From: Paludisphaera borealis
GTDB taxonomy: Bacteria; Planctomycetota; Planctomycetia; Isosphaerales; Isosphaeraceae
Length of the DNA stretch: 64,000 nt
Direction: 5' to 3'
NCBI RefSeq assembly: GCF_001956985.1
Contig: NZ_CP019082.1
Coordinates: forward strand, 1,922,001 to 1,986,000
The first letter of the stretch is position 1; each line of letters begins with the position of its first letter. The notes beneath the pieces are model-generated. The model saw nothing but the letters and a program-made list of their open reading frames with translations. It made no database searches and was not told the origin of the DNA. This document shows, piece after piece, positions 30,173 to 38,933 of the stretch. Made by a program: the position numbers and the translations under genes.

Positions 30173-30311
30173 TCAGCGGTAACTCTTCCAGCGTTCTCTC
30201 GGAGATACTGGACCGACGCGACGATTAGTGGCGGATCGACCGTGGCCTGTGGTGTATCGACGGGACCCATTGGGTGTTGTTGGTGAATGGATAGTGGGTG
30301 GAGTTGCAAAA

Positions 30312-30494
30312 ATGAAAAGGCTTTTAGCATGGACTCTAATGGTGATGGTAATGATAGTATTGTGGTTGCCCGGATTGGGAACTGTTGTGGCGACGCACCG
30401 TCGTTACAAAAGGCTGTCATACGGTATTTGGGGTTACTACATAAAGGAACAGGTGGATGGAGTTGTCGTATATGATGGCATAAGACCGTTGTAA
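30312..30494 (+). CDS. Small membrane protein, apparently cut by the IS66 element
   Basis: A 60-residue frame with a hydrophobic N-terminus (LLAWTLMVMVMIVLWLPGL) and a soluble tail, ggag before the ATG, in a low-GC stretch. Its stop codon TAA (30492-30494) lies inside the left end of the IS66 element, so the original protein was longer. No family is recognised. It may be only a chance frame. Confidence 0.35.
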   Translation: MKRLLAWTLMVMVMIVLWLPGLGTVVATHRRYKRLSYGIWGYYIKEQVDGVVVYDGIRPL

Positions 30495-32018
30495 CCGTTC
30501 ACGGGTCGGCGCTGTTGAATCAGCGCGAGCCGACTGAGGGCGGGGTCAGCGATGGGACGGCGAGGGCCGCGCGATGGGCCTGGAAGGCGGAGGTCAGATA
30601 GTCGAGCACGTTGCGGCCTTGTCGTCGGCAGGTGGCGACGACCGTCAGCATCCGCTCGACGAACCGACTCCCCGAAGCGCTGGCGGTCCCGCCGCTGATC
30701 CGTCGCCAGATCACGGCGTGACGCACCGCGCGTTCCGAGACGTTGTTGGTCGGCTCGACGCCCGGCCGCCGCGCGAAGTTCCACAGCCCGGCTTCCAGCC
30801 GCAACAGCTCCGAGCACGTACCGGCCGCCCGCTCGCTCGCGCACCGCGCGCCGGCCTCCAGCGTCGCGTGGACCAGCCGTTCCAGACCGCCGATCGCTTT
30901 TTGATATGTCGCTCCGCCGAGCAGTCCGTCGCGCGCCTTGCGATGGATCCGGAACAGCCGGTTCGACAACCCCAGCAGCCGGCCGCCGAACTTCGCGCCG
31001 ACCCCGCCGCGGTCGATCATCGCCTGGAAATCGCGGCGGAGATGGCTCCAGCACAGTTGCCGGTCCGCCGCGGCGATCCAGTTGTACGCGCTGAAGCGGT
31101 CGCTGCCGACGGTCCGGTCCGGCCTGTCGCCGAGCAGGCTTCGGGCGACCTCGCCGGAGCGGTTCGCGGCGATCGCGAAGACCGTGGCGGTCGGGGTCGT
31201 CGCCGCCCACAGCCAGGCCCGACGGCCTTGCTCGCGCCAGCCGGTCTCGTCGACGTTGACCACGGCCGCCTCGTGGACCGCCGCGGCCAGTTCGCGGTGG
31301 GGTTCGGCCAGGGCGAGGGCCGACCGCCGCTCCAACTTGGCGATCATGCCGGTGGAGATCGACAGCCCCAGCAAGTCGCCGGCCAACTGGCGGATCTGCC
31401 GCTTGCTCAGCCGATAGGCCCCGGCCAGGGTCGCCAGCACCGCCTGGAGCCGCGGGCCGAAACAACTCGCGGAGCCCCCCTCGGGGAGCGTGCCGCAAGT
31501 CGACGCGCCGCAGCCGGGGCAGGTCAGACGATGCAACCGATACTGATCCACCCACGGATCGAACCGGGGGATTTCGGCGACCTGATGGACCAACGGCGCC
31601 GGATCGACGCCGTCGAGCGGCCCCTTGCACCGCCGGCACGACGTCGGCTTGCAGTCGGTCGACGAGTCGAGCTGCTCCGGCGGAACCAGCGGCCGGACCG
31701 CCCTGCGATGCCCGGGCTGTCCGCCCCGCTTGCGTCGCGACGGCGGCGCCGGCGGCTTCCGCTTCACCCCGATCGGGTCCGACGACGGCGGCTTCGACGA
31801 GTTGGTCGAGTTCTGGTTCAGCCGCGCCTCGAGATCGGCGATCCGCCGCTCCAGAACGTCGATCCGCCGCTGTGTCGCCAGAAACACGGCGGCGACGGCC
31901 GCCTGCGCGTCAGGCGGCACTTTACTCCAAAGCTCCTCGGGGATCGGCGGCGCGTTCGTCATTACGACGGTATAGCGCCCTCAACGGCAAAGTTCAATAC
32001 CAGGCCGTGACCGCTTAC
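30491..32018. mobile_element. IS66-family insertion sequence (single-transposase type)
   Basis: 1,528 bp. The left end gtaaccgttcacgggtcgg and the right end (inverted) gtaagcggtcacggcctgg match at about 13 of 19 positions and start with GTAA, as IS66 ends do. It contains only the large transposase; the small tnpA/tnpB genes of classic IS66 are absent, as in the ISBst12-like subgroup. The 8-bp flanks (agaccgtt, cttcatgg) do not match, so no target duplication remains. Confidence 0.75.
30520..31962 (-). CDS. IS66-family transposase
   Basis: A 480-residue transposase. It begins with a coiled-coil (RRIDVLERRIADLEARL), then NSSKPPSSDP (leucine/Ser-Pro segment typical of IS66), a zinc-finger-like set CRRCKG and CPGCGASTCG, and the DDE catalytic domain: NVDETGW (Asp), SDRFSAYNW (Asp) and NNVSERAVR (Glu). 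The length is at the short end for TnpC of IS66. Both ends and all catalytic residues are intact, so it may be active. Confidence 0.9.
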   Translation of the reverse strand: MTNAPPIPEELWSKVPPDAQAAVAAVFLATQRRIDVLERRIADLEARLNQNSTNSSKPPSSDPIGVKRKPPAPPSRRKRGGQPGHRRAVRPLVPPEQLDSSTDCKPTSCRRCKGPLDGVDPAPLVHQVAEIPRFDPWVDQYRLHRLTCPGCGASTCGTLPEGGSASCFGPRLQAVLATLAGAYRLSKRQIRQLAGDLLGLSISTGMIAKLERRSALALAEPHRELAAAVHEAAVVNVDETGWREQGRRAWLWAATTPTATVFAIAANRSGEVARSLLGDRPDRTVGSDRFSAYNWIAAADRQLCWSHLRRDFQAMIDRGGVGAKFGGRLLGLSNRLFRIHRKARDGLLGGATYQKAIGGLERLVHATLEAGARCASERAAGTCSELLRLEAGLWNFARRPGVEPTNNVSERAVRHAVIWRRISGGTASASGSRFVERMLTVVATCRRQGRNVLDYLTSAFQAHRAALAVPSLTPPSVGSR

Positions 32019-32095
32019 CTTCATGGGCGGCTCGTCCCAGTGAATCAGAGGCTTCAATGGATTCACGTTCGCCCCCAGGGCGAGAGTCAAGCAGC

Positions 32096-32208
32096 GCGAT
32101 GCAACCAGCTGATCGCGCGTGTGGGCAGTGCATGGTGTTCGAGAGGACCAACTCAGCAATCGCCACCGCGATGCAACCAGCCGGTCGCGCGCTAGGGCAG
32201 TGCATGGT
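32096..32208. repeat. Two 41-bp direct repeats 72 bp apart
   Basis: Copies at 32096-32136 and 32168-32208 share gcgatgcaaccagc at the left and gggcagtgcatggt at the right, with a few changes between. They lie between the IS66 right end and the stop codon of the next gene. The origin is unknown; the 72-bp spacing is a multiple of three. Confidence 0.8.
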
Positions 32209-32210
32209 CC

Positions 32211-32729
32211 TCAGAATTTGCTGATTGTCCTGTATCGCGTGGAAACCTCGTCGGCGATTCTCTCGGCCTCTGTCCAGACCGGCATCGCCTCCCATGGTCG
32301 GAATGCGCTCCGCCAACATCGCCTCGCTCTCGCGGCGAAGATCTCTGCGATGCGCTCGTGGTCCTCGGCCGCCCGTCGATGCTCCTCGGCGATGCGGTCC
32401 CGCGCCCGCGCCACGGCTGCCAGCCAACGCGCATCGGCGATGCGGTCCCCCTCCTTCTCGGCGGACGCGGGGTACAAGTGGTCCATGTTGGGGTCATCGC
32501 AGTAGTAAATAAAGGGAGAGGGCGGGTGGGGCAGGCCACAATCCCGATAAAGCGCCGCCAGGGAGCGGCACATCCGACTCAAATCATCCGCTTGCAAGCA
32601 CAGAACCCTACAGCGCAAGAAATGGGGGACGGCGTGTCTCGCGAACCGGGCTGGGGCGAGGATCAAGGCGACGACCGAGACCGCGAGCATCAGGCGGCGA
32701 ATCGTGAACTGCATGCGGGGCGGTTTCAT
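32211..32729 (-). CDS. Small planctomycete membrane-anchored protein (FTIRRLM type)
   Basis: A 172-residue protein beginning MKPPRMQFTIRRLMLAVSVVALILAPARFA, the short basic-plus-hydrophobic N-terminus shared by many planctomycete proteins of unknown function. The rest is Arg/Ala/Glu-rich helix (ARARDRIAEEHRRAAEDHERIAEIFAARA) with one Cys-rich segment near 40-65. It is probably anchored in the membrane with a helical soluble domain. Function unknown. ATG at 32729 has gaggg upstream; a second ATG is at 32714. Confidence 0.7.
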   Translation of the reverse strand: MKPPRMQFTIRRLMLAVSVVALILAPARFARHAVPHFLRCRVLCLQADDLSRMCRSLAALYRDCGLPHPPSPFIYYCDDPNMDHLYPASAEKEGDRIADARWLAAVARARDRIAEEHRRAAEDHERIAEIFAARARRCWRSAFRPWEAMPVWTEAERIADEVSTRYRTISKF

Positions 32730-33065
32730 GTCCGAGCCCTCGTTGAGTCTCGACCGTTTCGATGCCGACGGACGCGACCAGGCGTCAACCCTCGGCCGCT
32801 GTCCGCGTCCGGGGCCTCCCGTAGTCGGGCATTCAGCCGACCGCCGATCCTGCCAGCCTTTAGCGGTCGGCGGTTCATGAGTGGCCGTCGACCGTTTGAG
32901 AGGCTCGACCGATCCACGAAGGCCATTCTCCCACGGCGCTCGAGGGAGTGGCTACGACGTTCGTCATGCTGTCGGTCGTAACCACCACTGTGTCGGTGTG
33001 GTCGGGTCCGGGTGGACAACGCTTACGGATATCCCGAACGACCAAGCCACTTTGTACAGGGCCAC
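32730..33065. other. Intergenic region
   Basis: About 335 bp between two minus-strand genes. No gene, hairpin or repeat was recognised. Confidence 0.35.
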
Positions 33066-34607
33066 TCAGACACCGCTCGGAGGCTGGTACATTAAGTATG
33101 TGACGTAGTGTTCAGGCGAGTAGGTGCTGCCCGCGGGAACCTTGTGCCCGATGGTCAGATTTAGAACTATACCCTGGTAATATTTCATCATTTGACTATC
33201 CCACATGGATACTGCCCGACTAGTTTCACCTGCGGAGACGCTCCACTCATGAACATAAACATCCGGGGGATATCCAGCGAGCCAATAGCCCGTCTTCCCA
33301 CATGGGTCATCGAGGTTCCACTCGCCGGACGCCCATCCCGGCGGACTGGATCTTTCGTCCCTCGCCTCCATAATTTCGGTTCTTGGCAAACCCGTCACTC
33401 TGTCATTGAACCTACGCGATCGATCCGGCTTCACCAGTTGAAGAAACATGAACTTACCGCCGACCGATGATGCCGCCTTGGTGCTGGCTGTGATCTCGAT
33501 CCCGGACTCCGCTTCGGTCTCGCCATAGGGAGTAAGGCACAATCCTGTCCAGATAAAAGCGTATGGGTTACCGGCTTGCGGCGTACCCTGATGCTCCACC
33601 GTCAATGTGGCCGTGTCCGGAGAGACGGTGGTGAACGTGCAGTGCAAGACGGAATCCGGGGCCGTGCCCGTGGGCTCCGCTTTATACTTGATCGTCAACT
33701 TCACATCGTAATTCTGCGGGGCGACCGTGGCGGGGATGATGAAATCATACCCCGCCTGATTAGTGGGCACCCCGGGCGTCATGCTGACGAACTTGTGCAG
33801 GGACGAAGCGTCCTGGCCGTCACCGCCGAAATAGCTCTTAATGTCGCTGCCGCCGGACCAAGTATAGGACAAGATCTTCGATGTATCGATGTTCTCCACC
33901 CAGAAGTGCATGATGTCGCCAATCGGAGCCGGGTTGTTGTTGTAGAGGATCCAATTCTTCGGCTTGGCAGGGTCTTCTCCCGGGGCCAAGATCGAGCCTA
34001 CGCTGCCGCCGCTGCCCTTCAAGGTCGGATAGTAGGCCGGGGGGTTGCCGCCGGAGCCGCTCATCGTCGTGAAGTCGAGCGTGGAATCGCGAGCGGTGGA
34101 GCGGCTGGCACCAGGAGCGAGGGCCAGGGGACGAATCGCGCCAGGCGTCGAGACAGCGGTTGATCGCGAGCGTGAGAATCCGGCGCGGCTCGCCGGCCCC
34201 GCTACTGCACCGCCCGCGGCCGGCGTGTTTCCGGCGTTCGACGAACGCATGGCGAGATGAACGGAATTCGATCCGGCCGACGCCGTGAAGATGCCGTTTG
34301 CTCCGAGCGCGGATGTGTGAGCGACGTGGTGCTGTGAGCCCGCTGCTTTCGACGCCGTCAATCAAGCCACGACCACCGAATTCCCGAAGCCGCGGTGAGC
34401 CAGAGATGCACCGTCGCCGTTAACGAGCCCCTGGATTCGCACTGGCATCGCGGTCGAAGCACTGTTTCTCCCGTAGCCGACCCACCCTCCATGAGCCGTC
34501 GGAGACGGCACGGCAACGCCGGCGACCAGCGTCGACAGCACGAAGCGTTCCTCGAGATGATCGATCTTGGGTGTCAACGTCCGCGATCTGCGCGCGGAGC
34601 GTCTCAT
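33066..34607 (-). pseudogene. LEPRxLL-type secreted protein gene interrupted by an in-frame TGA
   Basis: One reading frame of about 514 codons from ATG 34607 (gagg site upstream) to 33066, broken only by TGA at 34364-34362; the codon after it is TTG and the frame continues. The N-terminal part has the basic stretch MRRSARRSRTLTPKIDH and LEERFVLST, a variant of the LEPRxLL motif of planctomycete surface proteins. The C-terminal part is Gly/Ser/Pro-rich and then beta-rich (HFWVENIDTSKILSYTWSGGSDIK, VTYLMYQPP), with no named domain. Codon use is more AT-rich than in neighbours. It is either a recent pseudogene or a read-through gene. Confidence 0.7.
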
Positions 34608-34746
34608 GCTTCGTATCCTCGATGATTTTGGCCACGGGTGCGTCAAGTCAACGGAGTTCAACCATCGGCGATCTGCTGGCTATCTTGCACGGGATGGCGG
34701 GAATTGGTGGGCACGCGATAAACCGGACATTAAGCCCGTACGAATT

Positions 34747-35715
34747 GCTCTGTAGAAAACCCGTGAACCGTCGTCCACTGGCGGTCGTAGAATGACATGT
34801 GACTACGAGCAAATCACCACTGCGGGTGTTCCAGGTCGCCTACGAGGCGGCTTGTCGCGCCCTTCCGGCGCACCGCCACCAGTTCAGCCCCAAGAAGTTC
34901 ACCCAGCCTCAACTTCTGGCCTGCCTGGTGCTCAAGGAGTTCCTCCGCCTCGACTACCGCGGGTTGGCGGCGCATCTGGCGGACCAGGCCGACCTCCGGG
35001 ACCGGATCGGGCTGACGGTCGTCCCGCACTTCACCACGTTTCAGAAGGCCGCACAGCGGTTGCTGGCCTCGGTCCCCGGCCGCCGGATGTTCGACGCCGT
35101 GCTCGATCGTGCGAGGGAGGACGGCACGCTGAAGCGCCGCGTCCCGTTGGCGGCCGTCGACGGCACGGGGATGGAGTCGCGGCACGTCAGCCGCTACTAC
35201 GCCAAGCGTCGCTCCGCCGGAGACTCCGACCCCGCCAGGACTTACGCGCATTATCCGAAGGTCGTCTTCGTGGTCGACTGCAAGAGCCATATGATCCTCT
35301 CGGCGGTCCCGGGGCGTGGCCCGGCGTCGGATCTGGTGCAGTTCGGCCGGGCCTGGACCCAGGCCGTGCGCCGCGCCCGGATCGACACGCTGCTGGCCGA
35401 CGCCGACTTCGACGCCGAACGGGTCCACCGGGCCGTCCGGTCGCACGGCGTGCGGACGATCATCCCGCCGAAGCGGGGCCGGCCGACCGACAAGCCCCCC
35501 ACGGGCTGGTGGCGGCGGGTGATGAAACAGCGTTTCGCCGGGCTCAAACGCAAGTACGGTCAACGGTGGCAGGTGGAGACGGTGAACTCGATGCTCAAGC
35601 GGCGCTTGGGCTCGGCCCTCCGCGCGCGGAAGCATCCGACCCAGTGCCGCGAGATCGTCCTTCGGGCCATTACCCATAACGTCATGATTGTGCGACTACG
35701 GGTTTTCTACAGAGC
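34747..35715. mobile_element. 969-bp insertion sequence with perfect 18-bp inverted repeats
   Basis: Left end 34747-34764 reads gctctgtagaaaacccgt; right end 35698-35715 is its exact reverse complement. It contains one transposase frame that starts at 34799 and has no stop codon inside the element. No target duplication is visible (left flank ..cgaatt, right flank aacgac..). Confidence 0.85.
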
Positions 35716-36379
35716 AACGACGGACGGTTTTGCGACTCAACGCCGACTCCTGGATCTTGATGGCTTCCGGGCCCAGGCGTACGACCTGCTGACCACACCT
35801 GCCGCCCAAGAGGCGTTTCGGATCGACAAGGAGGACCCGAAGACGCGCGACCGGTACGGCCGTAACATCTACGGCCAGAGCGTCTTGCTGGCCCGCCGCC
35901 TGGTCGAGGCCGGGGTCCGGGTCGCCAGCATTTCGTGGGCGCCCGACGCCAACGCCACATGGGACACCCACGGCAACAACTTCACCGCTCTGAAAAACAG
36001 GCTGCTGCCGCAACTCGACTCCGCCCTCTCGTCTCTGCTGGACGACCTCCAGACGCGAGGCCGCCTCGATCGGACGCTCGTCGTCGTCATGGGCGAGTTC
36101 GGCCGCAGCCCCAGGGTCAACGCCGGCGCCGGCCGCGATCACTGGAACTTCGGATACAGTCTGTTCTTCGCCGGGGGAGGGATCAAGGCGGGCCATGTCC
36201 ACGGGGCCAGCGACAAGATCGGCGGCCGTCCTCAACTTGATCCCGTCACCCCGGCCGAGATCATCGCCACGATCTACCACTGTCTGGGAATCTCCGCCGA
36301 CACGATCCTCCACGATCAGTTCCAGCGGCCGATGACCGTCGTCCCAGACGGCCGCCCGATCAACGCCTTGCTCGCCTGA
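34799..36379 (+). CDS. Chimeric frame: IS4/IS5-type transposase fused to a truncated DUF1501 protein
   Basis: A 526-codon frame. Residues 1-300 are a DDE_Tnp_1 (IS4/IS5 superfamily) transposase: AAVDGTGM (Asp), LLADADFDAE (Asp) and WQVETVNSMLKRRL (Glu). At about residue 305 the frame crosses the right inverted repeat (VFYRA) and enters the C-terminal half of a DUF1501 protein (RDRYGRNIYGQSVLLARRLVEAG, WDTHGNN, MGEFGRSPRVN, GRDHW). Start codon GTG. The transposase normally needs a stop from its flank; here the flank supplies 220 extra residues. Whether the fusion is made or active is unknown. Confidence 0.8.
   Translation: MTTSKSPLRVFQVAYEAACRALPAHRHQFSPKKFTQPQLLACLVLKEFLRLDYRGLAAHLADQADLRDRIGLTVVPHFTTFQKAAQRLLASVPGRRMFDAVLDRAREDGTLKRRVPLAAVDGTGMESRHVSRYYAKRRSAGDSDPARTYAHYPKVVFVVDCKSHMILSAVPGRGPASDLVQFGRAWTQAVRRARIDTLLADADFDAERVHRAVRSHGVRTIIPPKRGRPTDKPPTGWWRRVMKQRFAGLKRKYGQRWQVETVNSMLKRRLGSALRARKHPTQCREIVLRAITHNVMIVRLRVFYRATTDGFATQRRLLDLDGFRAQAYDLLTTPAAQEAFRIDKEDPKTRDRYGRNIYGQSVLLARRLVEAGVRVASISWAPDANATWDTHGNNFTALKNRLLPQLDSALSSLLDDLQTRGRLDRTLVVVMGEFGRSPRVNAGAGRDHWNFGYSLFFAGGGIKAGHVHGASDKIGGRPQLDPVTPAEIIATIYHCLGISADTILHDQFQRPMTVVPDGRPINALLA
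35716..36379 (+). pseudogene. 5'-truncated DUF1501 gene fragment
   Basis: About 220 codons matching the last half of DUF1501 proteins such as that at 57331-58707 (shared RDRYG, LLARRL, WD-HG, EFGR-PRVN, GRDHW, GASD-IG). The first 230-240 residues, including the Tat signal, are missing, and the left flank of the IS is unrelated DNA, so the lost half was deleted and not just separated. No DUF1549/1553 partner is present here. Confidence 0.8.
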
Positions 36380-36497
36380 GCCCCGGCTCGGTCCTTCGAC
36401 CTCGGACGGTGAAAGCGGAAGACGTACGATAGAATGGGCCTGGATGACGGTCGAAGAGGACCGTGTGCCGATCGCTTCGCCCTTCCGAAAGGCTGAT

Positions 36498-37382
36498 ATG
36501 CTCAACAACGTGCGGGTTGCCGCGGTCGCCGTCGACACCCAGCCCGGCCGGGTCGCGGAGAATTTGGAGAAGATCTCCGCCTGGACCGGGAAGGCGGCCT
36601 CGGCCGGCGCTCAATTGGTTCTATTCCAGGAGCTGTCCCTATCGGGATTTATCCCGAATCATCCCACGCAGAACCACGACGCATGGCTCCGCGAGGCGCT
36701 CCAGTTCGGCCGGGAGACAGCGGAACGCCTCGACGGCCGGGCCGTGCGTCAACTCTCGAAGCTCGCCGCCGAGCATGACGTGCTGGTCTCGGCCGGCCTG
36801 CTGGAAGACGCCGGAAACGTGCTCCACAATACCCAAGTCCTGGTCGATCGGACCGGGCTGCTCGGGCACTGGCGGAAGATGCACGTCCCGATGTACGAGA
36901 CGCCGTTTTATAACGGCGGCGGCGCGCCCGACGTGGTCGAGACTCCGCTGGGTCGGATCGGCGCGAATATCTGCTTCGACGTCCTGATCCCCGAATCGAC
37001 CCGCCTGCTCGCGGTCAAGAACGTCGAGATCGTCCTGTTCCCGTTCGCTTCCGACCCGCCCCCCGTGACGCCGCAGGGCTGGGCCGAGTGGGCGGGGACC
37101 GCGCTCAGGTCCAGGTGCGCGGAGAACGGCGTCTACGGCGTCGCTTGCAATTATGTCGGCGCGGTGACCTGTGCGTCCGTCAGCCAGTTCTTCCCCGGCG
37201 GTGGGATGGCCGTCGACCCTCGGGGCCGGATCTTCGGGGATTGGACCGCCTCCACCGGGGAGCCGGGCATGATGGTCGTCGACCTCTCGGCGGAGTTGCT
37301 CCGCCAGGCGAGGGCGGAGCCAGAATACCTCTACCGCTTCCGGCGCCCTGAACTGTACGGATCTCTCACCAGCACACGTTGA
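36498..37382 (+). CDS. Carbon-nitrogen hydrolase (nitrilase superfamily)
   Basis: A 294-residue protein with the full catalytic set: Glu45 (LVLFQELSLSGF), Lys127 (HWRKMHVPM) and Cys159 (GANICFDVLIPES). It hydrolyses an amide or nitrile; the substrate is not predictable. ATG at 36498 starts the first beta-strand (MLNNVRVAAVAVDTQ) and has an aagg site; another ATG at 36444 is 18 codons upstream. Confidence 0.88.
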   Translation: MLNNVRVAAVAVDTQPGRVAENLEKISAWTGKAASAGAQLVLFQELSLSGFIPNHPTQNHDAWLREALQFGRETAERLDGRAVRQLSKLAAEHDVLVSAGLLEDAGNVLHNTQVLVDRTGLLGHWRKMHVPMYETPFYNGGGAPDVVETPLGRIGANICFDVLIPESTRLLAVKNVEIVLFPFASDPPPVTPQGWAEWAGTALRSRCAENGVYGVACNYVGAVTCASVSQFFPGGGMAVDPRGRIFGDWTASTGEPGMMVVDLSAELLRQARAEPEYLYRFRRPELYGSLTSTR

Positions 37383-37435
37383 ACGTACCGGGGTCACGGA
37401 CGCCGCGCATGCCCGTCGTCGGCGTCCGGACCGGC

Positions 37436-38401
37436 TCACGCCTTGCGGTCGCGAATCCAGGAGAAGCTGGCGGCGGGCTCGGACTTGGACCGAGCTTCGA
37501 GTTCGGGGGCGAGATTCTCGTAGCGCTGGGGCTGGTTGCAGATGTAGTCTTGGGCCTTGGCGGCTTTGCCGGTGAGGGAAAGCGAGCCGATGTTCCAGGC
37601 CTTGTTCAAGTGGCTGATGATGCCCGCGTACTCGGTGGTGGTGTAGACGCCGGTGCGCTGGGTGACGTTCGAGTAGTGGTCGAACAGGTCGGGGTCGCGA
37701 CCGTCTTCCATGCGGGCACCGGGCATCGAGATCAGGCGGCGGAGCATGTGGCGGTAGGCCAGCATCGCGTTCTCGGGGTCGCCCTTGAAGATCTCGCCTA
37801 CGATCTTGGTGTAGAAGACTTCGTGGCGGGTCTCGTCGGCGGCGATCTTGCGGCAGATCTTGGCCAACGTCTCCTCGCCGGAGCGATCCACCAGCCGGGC
37901 GAGGTTGCCGTGGCTCAGGCGGGTGGCCCGCTCCTGGAACGAGGCGTAGATCAGCCCCGCGTAAGGGTTGCCTTCGTTGCCGGTCGTGAAGCCGTTGCGG
38001 ATCAGGTGGTGGATCGTCGTCTCGACGCTGCGGATGTCGACGCGCCCGGTCAGTCGGAGATAGGCGTTGAGCAGGTCGCCGTGACGGTTCTCCTCGGCCG
38101 TCCAGCCGCGGAGCCAGCGGGCCCAGGGGGTGTCGGTGATCCCCGTCGGGTCTTTGGCGATCTGCTCGAGCGAGATCGAGTAGTTCGGCAGCGCTTCCTC
38201 GGTGATCATGTTGCCGACGAGCACGACCAAAAGGTCGTCGGGCACGCAGAGCGCCCCTTCGCGGAACGCCTTCAACTGGTCGTACCAGTCCTCGGCGGAG
38301 AAGTCGGGGAGGAAGTCGGTCGGCTGCCAGGCGGATTCGACCGGCGCGAGCAGAGCCAGATTCTCCTCAACCTGATCCTGAAGGCTTGCGACAATACTCA
38401 T
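37436..38401 (-). CDS. Acyl-ACP desaturase-like diiron protein
   Basis: A 321-residue ferritin-like protein with both diiron motifs of soluble acyl-ACP desaturases: TAEENRHG and ADETRHEVF, plus an upstream Glu in MITEEALPNY. Such enzymes introduce a double bond into acyl-ACP chains using O2 and ferredoxin, and so adjust membrane fluidity. Start ATG at 38401; an ATG at 38413 is in frame. Confidence 0.85.
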   Translation of the reverse strand: MSIVASLQDQVEENLALLAPVESAWQPTDFLPDFSAEDWYDQLKAFREGALCVPDDLLVVLVGNMITEEALPNYSISLEQIAKDPTGITDTPWARWLRGWTAEENRHGDLLNAYLRLTGRVDIRSVETTIHHLIRNGFTTGNEGNPYAGLIYASFQERATRLSHGNLARLVDRSGEETLAKICRKIAADETRHEVFYTKIVGEIFKGDPENAMLAYRHMLRRLISMPGARMEDGRDPDLFDHYSNVTQRTGVYTTTEYAGIISHLNKAWNIGSLSLTGKAAKAQDYICNQPQRYENLAPELEARSKSEPAASFSWIRDRKA

Positions 38402-38933
38402 GGGCGGAGTCACCTGTAATTCTCGATCGGGAAGGCGAACGGAGACCGCGTAAGCGTCTATGTCTCGTTATGACGGGGAGTTGCAATCAGCATGCCGCGC
38501 CGAGGCGGCCGTCGCGCCGTTCATCCCACCGCAGTGCGCGGCGGCGTTTCGCGGGCGCGGCAGAGGTCGGCTTCGCGACAACGGCCGCACGAGGCGAAGA
38601 ATGCGCTTTCCCAGTCGAAGTTGGCGGGATCAGCGAGGGAGCGCATGGTGAATCTATCGAACTTTCCTGCCTGGCGAGTGGAGAGAATCCGGGCCGAAGC
38701 GAGGAGGCGAAATCATCCACGCGAGCGAATGGAGCGCCGTCGTCGCCTCGATTCAAGACGATTCGCGGCGTCGGCCTGACGGACCAGAAACCGCAACAAG
38801 GGAAGGAGCCCGTACCGCTCCCGATTCCCCGTCGGATTCCGATTCTCGCGAATAGGATGAATTTGTCGATATCATTCAACAGATAACGAAAGCCGGCCCA
38901 GAATGCCAGGGCGGCCGGATTCGATTTCCAAGA
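38402..38933. other. Intergenic region
   Basis: About 530 bp without a convincing gene. A CCGGCC/GGCCGG hairpin (38893-38918) near the right end could end the metallophosphoesterase transcript on the minus strand. The remainder shows nothing recognisable. Confidence 0.4.

Noticed and set aside
30228-30494. A longer (88-residue) version of the small membrane frame
   Set aside because: The added N-terminus is not hydrophobic and has no ribosome site; the ATG at 30312 is better, and even that is uncertain.
30483-32026. 8-bp target duplication for the IS66 element
   Set aside because: The flanks agaccgtt and cttcatgg do not match in any register I tried.
34347-34364. Selenocysteine codon at the TGA of the LEPRxLL gene
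   Set aside because: No convincing SECIS-like hairpin immediately after the codon and no Sec-protein family match.
38893-38918. A strong terminator after the metallophosphoesterase gene
   Set aside because: The CCGGCC/GGCCGG hairpin is short and lacks a T-run, so it was only mentioned within the intergenic entry.
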